A stretch of 64,000 nt of DNA from Terriglobia bacterium (GTDB taxonomy: Bacteria; Acidobacteriota; Terriglobia; Terriglobales; Acidobacteriaceae): the NCBI GenBank assembly GCA_020073385.1, contig JAIQFH010000001.1:124001-188000 (forward strand), in the 5' to 3' direction. The notes below the pieces were generated by a model. The model saw nothing but the letters and a program-made list of their open reading frames with translations, searched no databases and was not told the DNA's origin. A program made the translations under genes and the position numbers. Numbering within the stretch: position 1 is the first letter of the stretch; every line of letters starts with the position of its first letter. Shown in pieces: positions 1 to 10,823 of the stretch.

Positions 1-3038
<3,038 letters not shown>

Positions 3039-3148
3039 GAAATCCCCCGTTCAATTATCTCGACGGGAACCACTGAGGGTGGTCCTGCGATAAATAGAGG
3101 ATGCCGGAAGGAGGGTGCGAATGTCGGCACCTGGATTCACAGCGGGGC

Positions 3149-3162
3149 GTGATTGTGATCAC
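3149..3162. promoter_or_regulatory. CRP/FNR-type operator upstream of nifJ
   Basis: Perfect 14-bp inverted repeat GTGAT-TGTG-ATCAC. Extended by one base it reads CGTGA-N6-TCACA, one mismatch from the CRP consensus TGTGA-N6-TCACA. Its centre is about 117 bp upstream of the nifJ start. The same GTGAT-N4-ATCAC design occurs at 18167-18180 ahead of a CRP/FNR-family gene in this window. Binding is inferred. Confidence 0.6.
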
Positions 3163-3257
3163 ACTCGGTGAGAAAGTTCCGGCAATGAAAGGACTTACAG
3201 GGTTACAGAATTGCGAGCCAATTCGGGAGTTTCCGGATGCTGAATCATTACTTTAGC

Positions 3258-3269
3258 GACCGATCGGTC
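3258..3269. promoter_or_regulatory. 12-bp palindrome, possible TetR-type operator
   Basis: GACCGATCGGTC is a perfect palindrome in the gap between nifJ and the di-haem cytochrome gene. Its form resembles operators of some TetR-family repressors, but no TetR gene is in the window, so the role is unknown. Confidence 0.25.
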
Positions 3270-3280
3270 GGGATTGTGAG

Positions 3281-3320
3281 AAAGAAAGGACCCATCGCCG
3301 CGAAGTGCAGCGATGGGTCC
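3281..3320 (-). terminator. Rho-independent terminator of the di-haem cytochrome gene
   Basis: An 11-bp perfect stem (3288-3298 with 3310-3320) encloses an 11-base loop. On the minus strand it is followed by a T-rich tract (TTTCTTTCT). It lies 8 bases beyond the stop codon at 3329, as expected for an intrinsic terminator. Confidence 0.8.
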
Positions 3321-3328
3321 CGTAATTC

Positions 3329-4888
3329 CTACTCCAAATCGGTTGGGTCGTTAAACAGCACTGTCAGCTTGATGCTGCCGTGACCATATTGGGGAAAGTT
3401 CGGTTTGGCTTGATTCTTCGGGTCGAGCGTGGAAGCTGTGTCATCCGGAGGAAATAACACCAGCGAATTCAGAAACGCGATGAGGCTGTCCTGGTTGCCA
3501 GAGCTGAGGGCGGCGTACGCGTTGCGCGCCGCCAGGGCCTCGCCGCCGTGGCGAAGAATGACATCGTTTAGTGTCATGCTGCGACCATCGTGGCCGTAGG
3601 GCCCAGTGCTACCTACACCCCACAGCGGGCGCGTCAGGAATAGCGTCTGCATCGTGCCATCCCAATTGCGCTCGTAGAAATTCGTGCCCAGATCGTGGCG
3701 TTTGAAATCGGTGAAGAGGTCTTTCACCACGAACGAGTTCCCCTGAGACAGCTTGAGCAGGGGGAAACCGCTGCCGTCATCTTGCGTGTAAAAGAGCGGG
3801 TTCGCGGTGGCGAAAAGGCTGTTAAACATTCCGTTCGCCGCGTCGTAGTTGGTCTCTACGTCGGCGACGCGGCGGTCATGATTGATTGTCATGTTTGCGG
3901 TGTGGCAGGAGCCGCAGCCGATACGGTTGAAAACGGCGCGCCCGCGTTCGGTGGTGTCAGTCTGCTGGTAATGGGCGGGTTTGAAGTAGTTCAGAAGATA
4001 GAACTCAAGATGATCCACGAGGGCCGGATCGATCTCGTTTCCGTTCTGCGCATCCGGAGGTGGCGGCGCACTGATTTTGTCCTTCGATCCGTCGAGTACC
4101 ATGCCGGATGGGGTGACGACCCGTCCGCCCACGCTGGCGGTCAGGAGATCGGGATCCGAAGAGGCCTCCAGCCCCATCTCTTTGTGAAAAGCTCCGACTA
4201 CGAACTCGCGGATCGAAATGGTAGATCCTTCGGCAAAGAATGGTTTAATGCGCAGATCGGGGTCGATGCCAACGACTTTCGAAGTGTCAACCGTACCGTC
4301 GGGATTGGCGGTGATGCTGCCGAACTGCACGCCCTTGGTAGAGAGTGGCATGGTGATCGACCTTTTCCATTTCTGTGCGCGCGAGACCGCGAGATCGCGA
4401 GTGGCGCGAAGGTCCGTGGTCATTTCGTCGGCGAGCATCTCGCGAATTCCGAGCCCGAAAAGGTGCGGGGCATCGCGGCTATCGGGACGAGTCGCGACGT
4501 TGCCTCCGGAGCCGGCAGACCCGCGGGGACGGCCATGACAAGAAGCACAACTGTCGGTGAGTCCAGCGGCGATGCCAGGATCGGTGTTGAGATCGCCGAC
4601 GCCGTCGTGTTCATTCGGGCCTTGCCCCTGCGCCTGCGTGAACTTTCTCTGGAAGAGCTGACGGCCGCGCCGGATCGAGCGGAAGGGATCGCGGTTGATG
4701 ATGTAGAGCGACGAACCCGGAATCATGACACTGCCGCGCCCAGTTCCGATTTCATCCGTGAGTGACTTGTTAATCCCGGCGCCTGCAGTGCTGGTCGCCT
4801 GGGTATTGTCGATCATCTGAGCGCGCGCAGCCACGGCGAGCAGCAAAGCGTTTGCAGTCCATACAAGGATCTTCCCCAACATCTTCAT
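3329..4888 (-). CDS. secreted di-haem c-type cytochrome (DHOR/DUF1111 putative peroxidase)
   Basis: 519 residues with an N-terminal signal peptide (hydrophobic residues 7-22, AxA-type cleavage near ARAQ), so periplasmic. Two haem c attachment motifs are visible: CASCH at residues 114-118 and CGSCH at 325-329. The layout, with an LFGLGIRE segment soon after the first haem and PLWGVGSTGPYGHDG near the C-terminus, matches the di-haem oxidoreductase family PF06537 (DUF1111), thought to act as peroxidases or thiol oxidoreductases. The substrate is unknown. It has its own terminator, and the upstream gap of about 180 bases holds small inverted repeats but no recognised riboswitch. The start at 4888 is chosen because the signal peptide follows directly and a purine-rich tract (GAAAGGG) precedes it. 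Confidence 0.85.
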   Translation of the reverse strand: MKMLGKILVWTANALLLAVAARAQMIDNTQATSTAGAGINKSLTDEIGTGRGSVMIPGSSLYIINRDPFRSIRRGRQLFQRKFTQAQGQGPNEHDGVGDLNTDPGIAAGLTDSCASCHGRPRGSAGSGGNVATRPDSRDAPHLFGLGIREMLADEMTTDLRATRDLAVSRAQKWKRSITMPLSTKGVQFGSITANPDGTVDTSKVVGIDPDLRIKPFFAEGSTISIREFVVGAFHKEMGLEASSDPDLLTASVGGRVVTPSGMVLDGSKDKISAPPPPDAQNGNEIDPALVDHLEFYLLNYFKPAHYQQTDTTERGRAVFNRIGCGSCHTANMTINHDRRVADVETNYDAANGMFNSLFATANPLFYTQDDGSGFPLLKLSQGNSFVVKDLFTDFKRHDLGTNFYERNWDGTMQTLFLTRPLWGVGSTGPYGHDGRSMTLNDVILRHGGEALAARNAYAALSSGNQDSLIAFLNSLVLFPPDDTASTLDPKNQAKPNFPQYGHGSIKLTVLFNDPTDLE

Positions 4889-5068
4889 GTTTCTACGCCC
4901 TTTCTTTCTGGGTCGAATTTCCAGAAAGCGACCCAGCCCACTCCGGTGGGTGGATCACCGTCTACCTATGGAAAACGGAAACGGCAGGTGAAACACGACA
5001 GGATCCAACAAAAAAGTTTGTTTCGACAGTATCCGGCTCAGCGCCCTTCCAGTGCAGTTGGGACGGTT

Positions 5069-5482
5069 CTAGCCTTTGGTGGCGAGGTATTGGCAGACGC
5101 GCTTGATGGTGTCGCGCTGGTTGTCGTTCAGGGTAAGGAATTCGAAACCGTAGCGCAGACCCTGGCGATAGCGGACAATAGCGCGGACTTTGATCGGATA
5201 GGGAGTCAGCGGGAGAGGAATTTCCAGGGTCACGATCTCACCGGGTTCAAGGCTACCTGTCAGTGTGGCGCCAATGCCATCTTGGCCCATTTCAGTGGAG
5301 CGCCCCCAGCACTGACGGAATTCGCCAGCCTGAAACATCTTGACCTGCAGGCGGACGTCAATCACGAAGCGGGGAAATCGGCGGGTAAAGTTCTGCTTAC
5401 CGGGGGTGCGCTCGCCGCTGGACGTGTTGCTGCCATTTTCGGCACCCGCGGCGGCGGCTTGAGCTTTCTTCTCGATAGCCAT
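5069..5482 (-). CDS. PilZ-domain protein
   Basis: 137 residues. After a low-complexity, Ala/Gly/Ser-rich N-terminus of about 30 residues comes a PilZ domain. It has the basic RRFPR motif (the RxxxR c-di-GMP arm) and ends in the typical YRQGLRYGFEFLTL strand. The second PilZ motif, normally (D/N)xSxxG, reads TEMGQDG here, so ligand binding may be weak or lost. It follows a PstS-like gene on the same strand with a 41-bp gap, so the two may be co-transcribed. Partner and output cannot be read from the sequence. Confidence 0.85.
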   Translation of the reverse strand: MAIEKKAQAAAAGAENGSNTSSGERTPGKQNFTRRFPRFVIDVRLQVKMFQAGEFRQCWGRSTEMGQDGIGATLTGSLEPGEIVTLEIPLPLTPYPIKVRAIVRYRQGLRYGFEFLTLNDNQRDTIKRVCQYLATKG

Positions 5483-5523
5483 ACAAGAATGAGGCTCGAC
5501 GCTGAGCCCCTGACAAACAATTG

Positions 5524-5991
5524 CTAATTTCCGTGCAACAGATAGCCGGGTTCAAGGGGAAGCTTCCCGGCGAGCTTTACCACTGAAACACTGCTGTTAA
5601 TCGCGTAAACATCGACGATGCCAAGCGCTCCGGGAATGGACGCCACCTTATTCACCAGATCCTCGTCCGATTCCACGATCATGATGGCAGGATGATTGTT
5701 GCGCCCATGATTGGCCGTGGCGATGAGATCTTTCACCTGCGCCTCAGGCAATTCGTAGACTTTTTCCAAGAACAACTTCATCTCGGGAGTAGCCGGAGCG
5801 CGCATGATCAGCGTGACTGGTTTCCCATCTGGCCAGCGGTTGGTCTGGGCTTTGCACACCTTCACCAGATCCGGCAACGAGATGGCGGCGAGCGAGTTGG
5901 ACTTGTTGGAGACGACAGCAAGATCGCGCGCGGCTGCCAGGGAAATGCTGACTGCGACAAATAATGAGGCGCTTATGAATTTGCGGAACAC
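5524..5991 (-). CDS. PstS-like periplasmic binding-domain protein
   Basis: About 155 residues, with a signal peptide (FRKFISASLFVAVSISLAAA) and then a single small domain resembling half of a phosphate-type substrate-binding protein (LAVVSNKSNS at the start, GALGIVDVYAIN near the end). Such short PBP-like proteins are common in Acidobacteriota and Proteobacteria, usually without ABC permease genes; none are nearby. I prefer the GTG at 5991, which has GGGAG just upstream and begins immediately before the signal peptide. An ATG at 6048 would add 19 residues. The ligand is unknown. Confidence 0.7.
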   Translation of the reverse strand: MFRKFISASLFVAVSISLAAARDLAVVSNKSNSLAAISLPDLVKVCKAQTNRWPDGKPVTLIMRAPATPEMKLFLEKVYELPEAQVKDLIATANHGRNNHPAIMIVESDEDLVNKVASIPGALGIVDVYAINSSVSVVKLAGKLPLEPGYLLHGN

Positions 5992-6228
5992 GCTCGCTCC
6001 CACAAGACAGGACAGTCCATAGGCTCGATTTTCGTGGAATTTGGTCATCGGCTCAACGTAACCAAGGTCATGTGCCTCAGGGTTTGGGTGGGGAGCGAAA
6101 TTACCCTCCGTCCCAGCGATCCTGAAGAGCCGAAAGGGGATAAAGACTCAATGATCGAAGGGATTGGCAATTGGCCGGAGATCAGGTAGGCTATCGCTTC
6201 GCCCTAGTTACGAGGACTAATTCCTCCT

Positions 6229-6441
6229 ATGACAAATCGAATCTCTTACACTCCTCAAGACTTCCAGAAAATGTGCAAACAGGCAGAGCGAGATCAAGAA
6301 ACTAAGAAACTGGTGTTTCTGATGGAACGGGTGAAACGCCAGATCGCTGACCGCTCCCATCCGGGCCCGGCTCAAGCGGCGGTGGGTTCAGATTCTGGTT
6401 CTATCAGGCTGCCCATCCGCTCGGTTCCGCTCGAACGCTAG
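6229..6441 (+). CDS. small hypothetical protein
   Basis: 70 residues, with no recognised domain. The first 45 residues are charged and look helical (QKMCKQAERDQETKKLVFLMERVKRQIADR); the C-terminal third is Pro/Gly/Ser-rich. A GAGGA tract sits upstream of the ATG. Comparable small helical proteins are frequent in acidobacterial genomes, but function is unknown. It diverges from the PstS-like gene. Confidence 0.5.
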   Translation: MTNRISYTPQDFQKMCKQAERDQETKKLVFLMERVKRQIADRSHPGPAQAAVGSDSGSIRLPIRSVPLER

Positions 6442-6610
6442 CCTTTTTTATTTGTTTTTCAACCATTGGTTTCTTGATTTCCCGCCACTGGGAAACTTTT
6501 TCTCCTTCCACAAGTTTGTTTTGCGCTAGAATCGCGATACTTTGCGATCGGTCCCGACGTTGGCGGGGCCGAACGTGGGTTCGAGCAGTGCCTTCCCCCA
6601 GGAGGAGTGG

Positions 6611-7054
6611 ATGTATCAGCATCACAAGGGCAGCCCGGCGGATTTTCGTCCGTTGCGGGATGTTGCGTCTCAGCTGCGAGACCAAACCCAGGATTTTGCA
6701 ACCTCATTCAACACTGGAAATTATGATCACGCGGCCAGGGTGTTTGCGGACGACGGCGTGCTGATGGCTCCCCATTACGAGGGCGCTTATGGACAAAAGC
6801 ACGTGGAGCGTCTGCTGCGCCAGTTGGGTGAAGCTGGCTACGGCGATATACGCATGGAGACGATTCGGGTGGATGATTCCGGCGATATGGCCATGGAACT
6901 CGGGCGCTTTTCGCTCATGGTGCGAAGGGCCGATGGAGCGGTGATTCCGGAGCGGGGCAAATACGTCAGGGTGTGGCGACGGCTGGGCGCTTGGCTGCTG
7001 ATGGCCGACTGCTGGAATTGGACGTCACCGGCGGTGAGTGATCGTGCGGCATAA
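6611..7054 (+). CDS. SnoaL/DUF4440-like (NTF2-fold) protein
   Basis: 147 residues from the ATG at 6611, which has a strong AGGAGG Shine-Dalgarno 6 bases upstream; an in-frame ATG at 6542 lacks one. The sequence has the NTF2-fold pattern: a helix (FATSFNTGNYDHAARVFADDGVLMAP), a second helix ending VERLLRQLG, and paired strands (DMAMELGRFSLMVRR, GKYVRVWRRLGAWLLMADCWN). The DUF4440/SnoaL group includes small isomerases, ketosteroid-type enzymes and non-enzymatic binding proteins; no specific activity can be assigned. A short zinc-ribbon gene starts 3 bases after its stop. Confidence 0.75.
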   Translation: MYQHHKGSPADFRPLRDVASQLRDQTQDFATSFNTGNYDHAARVFADDGVLMAPHYEGAYGQKHVERLLRQLGEAGYGDIRMETIRVDDSGDMAMELGRFSLMVRRADGAVIPERGKYVRVWRRLGAWLLMADCWNWTSPAVSDRAA

Positions 7055-7057
7055 AAA

Positions 7058-7231
7058 ATGGAGAGAGATCCACTGGAAACGCCCGCTAGCGAGAGCGGGC
7101 ATGGGGCGGGAGGAAAGGTAGTCGACCCAGGGCAGTATTGTCCGAATTGCTCGTCAAAGTTGCAGGAAAGCCATTGCAAGCTGAAGTGTCCGCAGTGCGG
7201 GTTTTACTTGAGCTGCTCGGACTTTTACTGA
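7058..7231 (+). CDS. small zinc-ribbon protein, 57 residues
   Basis: Starts with an ATG 3 bases after the stop of the NTF2-like gene, so the two are probably co-transcribed. The translation holds two close Cys pairs, CPNCSSK and CPQCGFY, separated by a segment that itself contains a Cys (QESHCKLK), and ends in LSCSDFY. This is the layout of a zinc ribbon. The first 22 residues look disordered. Many small ribbon proteins bind nucleic acids or partner proteins, but this one's role is unknown. The dense Cys pattern and the position argue against a chance reading frame. Confidence 0.7.
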   Translation: MERDPLETPASESGHGAGGKVVDPGQYCPNCSSKLQESHCKLKCPQCGFYLSCSDFY

Positions 7232-7233
7232 GT

Positions 7234-7340
7234 TTGTTGATTGTTGATTGATTGTTGAATAGAAACACTTCCTTTGAAATTCACTGCTTCGGACTGACTC
7301 GCTGGTTTTCAATCAACAATCAAAATTCAACAATCAACAG
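7234..7340. repeat. inverted TTGTTGATTGTTG-type repeats
   Basis: A run of TTGTTGATTG units (7234-7260) is mirrored by its reverse complement (7311-7340), with about 50 bp between. The same ATTGTTGATTGTTGAAT string recurs at 8167-8183 after the tRNA. It separates the zinc-ribbon gene from the OsmC gene. It could form a large hairpin or be a scattered repeat family; there is no gene inside. Confidence 0.6.
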
Positions 7341-7419
7341 TTCCCGTCCCGAGACGCACAAAACCAATTCCGTCTACAATGACTCCGCGACTTTATTTCT
7401 GATAAGTGAGGAGAACGTC

Positions 7420-7842
7420 ATGCAACGCAAGGCCAGTGCAGTTTGGAAGGGTGGGTTGAAGGACGGCAAGGGGACGATTTCGGCTCCGGGAGGAGTTCTC
7501 AACAATACGCCATATTCCTTTACGACGAGATTTGAGAATGCCCCGGGAACGAATCCGGAAGAATTAATCGCTGCCGCGCATGCGGGATGCTTCTCGATGG
7601 CTTTGTCGGCCCAGTTGGGCGGCGCCAATCTCACTCCGGAGAACATTTCAACGACTGTCACTCTGTCGCTCGAAAAGCTGGACTCAGGATGGACGATTAC
7701 GTCCAGCCACATTGACGTTGTGGGCAAGGTACCCGGCGCCGATGCCGCGACGTTTCAGAAATATGCCGAGGCGGCGGAGAAGGGCTGCCCGGTTTCCAAG
7801 GTGCTGAACGCGAAGATCACGATGAACGCAAAGCTGGAGTAA
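7420..7842 (+). CDS. osmC: OsmC-family peroxiredoxin (organic hydroperoxide reductase)
   Basis: 140 residues. Start chosen at 7420, which has a GAGGAGAAC Shine-Dalgarno 5-10 bases upstream; the frame stays open further upstream only through repeat sequence. Both family cysteines are present, in HAGCFSMAL (peroxidatic) and KGCPVSKVL (resolving), along with the NPEELIAAAHAGC motif that holds the catalytic Glu. OsmC proteins reduce organic hydroperoxides in the cytoplasm. Length and motifs fit OsmC rather than the Ohr subgroup, which is a moderately firm call. Confidence 0.9.
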   Translation: MQRKASAVWKGGLKDGKGTISAPGGVLNNTPYSFTTRFENAPGTNPEELIAAAHAGCFSMALSAQLGGANLTPENISTTVTLSLEKLDSGWTITSSHIDVVGKVPGADAATFQKYAEAAEKGCPVSKVLNAKITMNAKLE

Positions 7843-7874
7843 ATGCTGCTTGATTGCGGTTGCTCTCTGTCAGA

Positions 7875-7912
7875 TGTCATCCTGAACAGCAGCGAAGCCG
7901 CTGGGAGGGACC
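7875..7912. repeat. dispersed GTCATCCTGA-type intergenic repeat, partial
   Basis: GTCATCCTGAACAGCAGCGA, followed by a GGGAGGGACC-like tail, resembles the 'TCATCCTGAGCGAAGCGAAGGATC' class of scattered intergenic repeats common in acidobacterial genomes. The identification rests on memory of that class, and only one copy is seen here. Confidence 0.35.
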
Positions 7913-7971
7913 GTACATCGCGTCCGGACGTCGGATGAGATCGCGACCAGACATGGCATGGCGGAGATAGT

Positions 7972-7999
7972 TTGACAGCGAGCAACCGGGCTGTAAAAT
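7972..7999 (+). promoter_or_regulatory. sigma-70-type promoter of tRNA-Leu
   Basis: A perfect -35 box TTGACA (7972-7977) and a -10 box TAAAAT (7994-7999) are separated by 16 bp. They lie about 60 bp upstream of the mature tRNA. Confidence 0.7.
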
Positions 8000-8060
8000 A
8001 GACGTGCAGGTCTTCCTGATCCGGTGGCCTTGGGGCTGCCGCGACGATTGAAGTCCACTT

Positions 8061-8147
8061 GCCATCGTGGCGGAATTGGCAGACGCGCATGGTTCAGGTC
8101 CATGTACCGGCAACGGTGTGGGGGTTCGAGTCCCTTCGATGGCACCA
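8061..8147 (+). tRNA. tRNA-Leu (anticodon CAG)
   Basis: The 87-base gene folds as a type II tRNA. The acceptor arm GCCATCG pairs with CGATGGC, the anticodon stem CATGG/CCATG encloses the loop TTCAGGT (anticodon CAG, reading CUG), there is a long variable arm (ACCGGCAACGGT), and the T arm is GGGGGTTCGAGTCCCT. The 3' CCA is encoded. Confidence 0.95.
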
Positions 8148-8238
8148 AAGCAATTGTTGACTTCCGGATTGTTGATTGTTGAATGAACCGCTCCAACCAG
8201 GCCAGTTCGTTTTCTACCGACCCTTCGTGTTCTCCTCA

Positions 8239-10146
8239 TCAATTCACGTTTAGCGGAAGCGCTTTCATCATCAGACCATTGAGCGTGGCCTTCATGTCGA
8301 TCGTGGTTGGATGTCTTTCGCCCAGCGTTTTGGCCGCAATGTTGAAGGCTCGGCTCATCAGCAACTGGGCTCCGCTAAAATTTCCCGTAGTTTGCAGCAG
8401 CTTGGCCAGCATACCCATTGTGCCGGCGGTTTCGGCATGGTCAGGTCCGCAGGCTTTTTCTGTCACAACCAGCGCGCGCCGGTAGATCGGTTCGGCCTCG
8501 GAGAATCGTCCGCGCTTGTGGAGAAACGTTGCCAGGTGGAACAGGGTCGAGCCGACCGCACGATTATCTGTCCCGAGGATGTGCTCATATAAGAGCAGCG
8601 CGCGCCGCAGAAGAGGCTCGCACTCTTCGGGCATTCCAGCCTGTTGAAGCGTCAGTGCCAGATTGACAAGCGTCACTGGGATCTGCGGATCACTGGGCTT
8701 GAGGACTGTCTCTTTGACCGCGAGCGCCTGGCGTAGCAGCGGGACCGCTCCCTTGGCATCCCCTTGCGCCATGCGCAAGCCTGCGAGCGTTTCCAGCACT
8801 TGTGCGCACGAGAAGTGGTCGGCGCCAAAGGCCCTTTCCCGCAATGACAGCGAGCGCCAAAAAAGAGGTTCAGCGCCGGCAAAATCGCCTCTTTCTTGCA
8901 ACACCGAGCCCAGGTGAAAAAGTTGGGTCGAGACGAAGACCGCAGCTTCTTCCCCTGCTTGTTCTCCCAGGGTAAGTGCGCGCCGAATGCAGGCTTCGGC
9001 CTCAGCATACTCGCGATTTCTGAAAAGACTCCAACCCAGCGTGCCGTGCGTGATCGAGATAGCAGCGTCGTTCGCCGGCAGAAGATCTACTCTGATCTTG
9101 AGTGCCCGCCGAAGCAAGCCGACCGATTCCGCGACTTCCCCTTTAGCGATCAGCAGGGCGGCGAGTGCCTCCAGGCATTCCGCCGTGACCAGAGACCCCT
9201 TAGGGTCAGTCTTTTCCTGCAGTGCCAGAGCGCGACGCAAGAGTGGTTCCGCGGGCTCATACTCATCGTTTCCTGACAGCATGCGACCGATTTGACTAAG
9301 CGTGGCGATGAGGCGCGCATCCTCCGCTCCGAACGCTTTCTCCTGAATCGCCAGGGCGCGGCGATACAGTTCCTCCGCACCCCTGATATCACCCTTCTTC
9401 CAGAAGAGTTCCGCGAGTCCTAGAATCGAGGAGCACAATTCGAGGCTGTCAGCACCCAATATCTTCTCTCGAATGGAGAGCGATCTCTGCAACGGGGATT
9501 CAGCCTCCCGCAACTGACCCTGCTGGCTCAAAGTGATGCCGAGATTGGTGAGGCAGAGTGCAAGCTCCTCGTGATCGACGGCCGAATTCGCTTCGTGCAG
9601 TTCGAGGGACCGGCGAAAGGCGTCGGCTGCGCCGCCGAGGTCTCCCTTGCGGTGGAGTAGCAGTCCCAAGGCATTGAGGACAGGACCCGCCCCACCGTCC
9701 TGCTCTCCGTAGATTTTGGAGCGGATCTCCAGCATCCGCCGAATCATGACAATGGCCGCGTCCGGGTTTCCTTGACTGTGGTACAGCTGCGCTAGCCAAT
9801 CGAGAGTTTGGAGCAAGTCCGCAGAATAAGTACCGAAGTTCAGCGCTTGGATGTAGACCACATGATGCAGCAATGGAATGGCCCCGGCCAAGTCGCCTCG
9901 CTGCATTTTGAAGTGCGCCATACGGCGCAAATAAATTCCGGCCTCAATGCCGTCTGGTCCATCCTTCTTCTGCGCGATCTGGACGAGGCGGTTTAAGGTC
10001 TGTTCGGCGAGTTCAAACCGCCCCTGGGCAGCGTAGCTGTCCGCTTGCCCGCTCAGGTCCGCTGCGTCAGGCGCGACAGGATTCCTGCCCCCTGCAAACA
10101 GCGCGCGCAGGGCGAAGAACAGCAATATCAGAATGGCGCCTTCCAC
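8239..10146 (-). CDS. membrane-anchored TPR protein (kinesin-light-chain-type repeats)
   Basis: About 635 residues. Just after the chosen GTG start is one membrane segment (AILILLFFALRALFAG), followed by about 13 tetratricopeptide repeats of the 42-residue TPR_10/TPR_12 type, recognisable by repeated (A)EPLLRRALxLxEK and LA-x2-L strings. Such arrays bind other proteins; no catalytic domain is present. The frame stays open upstream to 10638, but that part runs antisense through the Rrf2 gene and has no domain character. The GTG at 10146, preceded by CGAGG, gives a sensible anchor. It is divergent from the Rrf2-type regulator, and co-regulation is possible. Confidence 0.85.
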   Translation of the reverse strand: MEGAILILLFFALRALFAGGRNPVAPDAADLSGQADSYAAQGRFELAEQTLNRLVQIAQKKDGPDGIEAGIYLRRMAHFKMQRGDLAGAIPLLHHVVYIQALNFGTYSADLLQTLDWLAQLYHSQGNPDAAIVMIRRMLEIRSKIYGEQDGGAGPVLNALGLLLHRKGDLGGAADAFRRSLELHEANSAVDHEELALCLTNLGITLSQQGQLREAESPLQRSLSIREKILGADSLELCSSILGLAELFWKKGDIRGAEELYRRALAIQEKAFGAEDARLIATLSQIGRMLSGNDEYEPAEPLLRRALALQEKTDPKGSLVTAECLEALAALLIAKGEVAESVGLLRRALKIRVDLLPANDAAISITHGTLGWSLFRNREYAEAEACIRRALTLGEQAGEEAAVFVSTQLFHLGSVLQERGDFAGAEPLFWRSLSLRERAFGADHFSCAQVLETLAGLRMAQGDAKGAVPLLRQALAVKETVLKPSDPQIPVTLVNLALTLQQAGMPEECEPLLRRALLLYEHILGTDNRAVGSTLFHLATFLHKRGRFSEAEPIYRRALVVTEKACGPDHAETAGTMGMLAKLLQTTGNFSGAQLLMSRAFNIAAKTLGERHPTTIDMKATLNGLMMKALPLNVN

Positions 10147-10260
10147 GGATACCTCGGGACGTGGCTGACATGTCAAGTATAGCTGCCTCGGCATCTGGGG
10201 TGGTTCTATGCAAAGCGACTGAAATGCGGGACAATCATCCGGGGCAGGAGGGTAGACCGC

Positions 10261-10734
10261 TTGAAGATTTCGCAGAAAGGACTGTACGCGCTGCAAGCGA
10301 TGATGACCTTGGCGCGCCGGTACGAGCAGGGCGCCATCAAGATTCGCGACATCGCAGCCGAGAGCGATCTGCCGGAGAAGTTTCTGGAACTGATTCTGCT
10401 GGAGCTGAAGAACGCGCGCATCGTCGACAGCGTGCGCGGCGCGCGCGGCGGTTATCAGTTGCGCCGGCCCCCGTCTGAAATCCCCTTGAGCGACATCATC
10501 CGGCTCGTGGATGGGCCGCTGGCTCCCATGGGCGACGCCGAGCAGTTGCGGGGGCTGATCGCGAAGGATGCGGATCACCGGGCGCTGTATGAAGTCTTTC
10601 TGGCCGTGCGCGATGCAGCTGCGAAGATTCTCGAGCACACTACCGTCGCCGATCTTGTAGCTGATAAAGGCCGTAAGGGATCCGGCGCGAAGAGCGGACC
10701 GCTGCCGGCCAAAAGAAAAGCCACCGGGGCTTAG
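10261..10734 (+). CDS. Rrf2-family transcriptional regulator (no cysteine ligands)
   Basis: 157 residues with the Rrf2 winged helix: the opening MKISQKGLYALQAMMTLA, recognition region IRDIAAESDLPEKFLELILLELKNA, and wing VRGARGGYQLRRPP. It has no cysteine at all, so unlike IscR or NsrR it cannot hold a Fe-S cluster. In that respect it resembles the CymR-like branch, whose members sense metabolites or partner proteins. Starts with TTG at 10261, with GGAGG 7-8 bases upstream. The C-terminal 25 residues are a Lys/Gly-rich tail. Target genes are unknown; the divergent TPR gene is the obvious candidate. Confidence 0.85.
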   Translation: MKISQKGLYALQAMMTLARRYEQGAIKIRDIAAESDLPEKFLELILLELKNARIVDSVRGARGGYQLRRPPSEIPLSDIIRLVDGPLAPMGDAEQLRGLIAKDADHRALYEVFLAVRDAAAKILEHTTVADLVADKGRKGSGAKSGPLPAKRKATGA

Positions 10735-10791
10735 ATTGCCTCGGCGGCAATTGGGACAGCCTACGCCGATGGCACGCTCGCTTGCGCTCGC

Positions 10792-10814
10792 GGGGCGGAC
10801 GAGGCGTCCGCCCC
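10792..10814. repeat. GGGGCGGACG/CGTCCGCCCC palindromic element
   Basis: A perfect 10-bp stem with a 3-base loop between the convergent Rrf2 and AHSA1-type genes. It has no T tract, so it is more like a scattered palindromic repeat than an intrinsic terminator, though it may stop transcription in both directions. Confidence 0.55.
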
Positions 10815-10823
10815 TACACGAGC

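Noticed and set aside
4889..5068. Possible riboswitch in the leader of the di-haem cytochrome gene
   Set aside because: Small hairpins (CCCAC/GTGGG and GGGTCG/CGACCC) are present, but none of the conserved cores of known riboswitches could be matched.
10147..10638. Open extension of the TPR protein frame upstream of 10146
   Set aside because: It runs antisense through the Rrf2 regulator, has no TPR or other domain character, and the GTG at 10146 has a Shine-Dalgarno and begins just before a membrane anchor.
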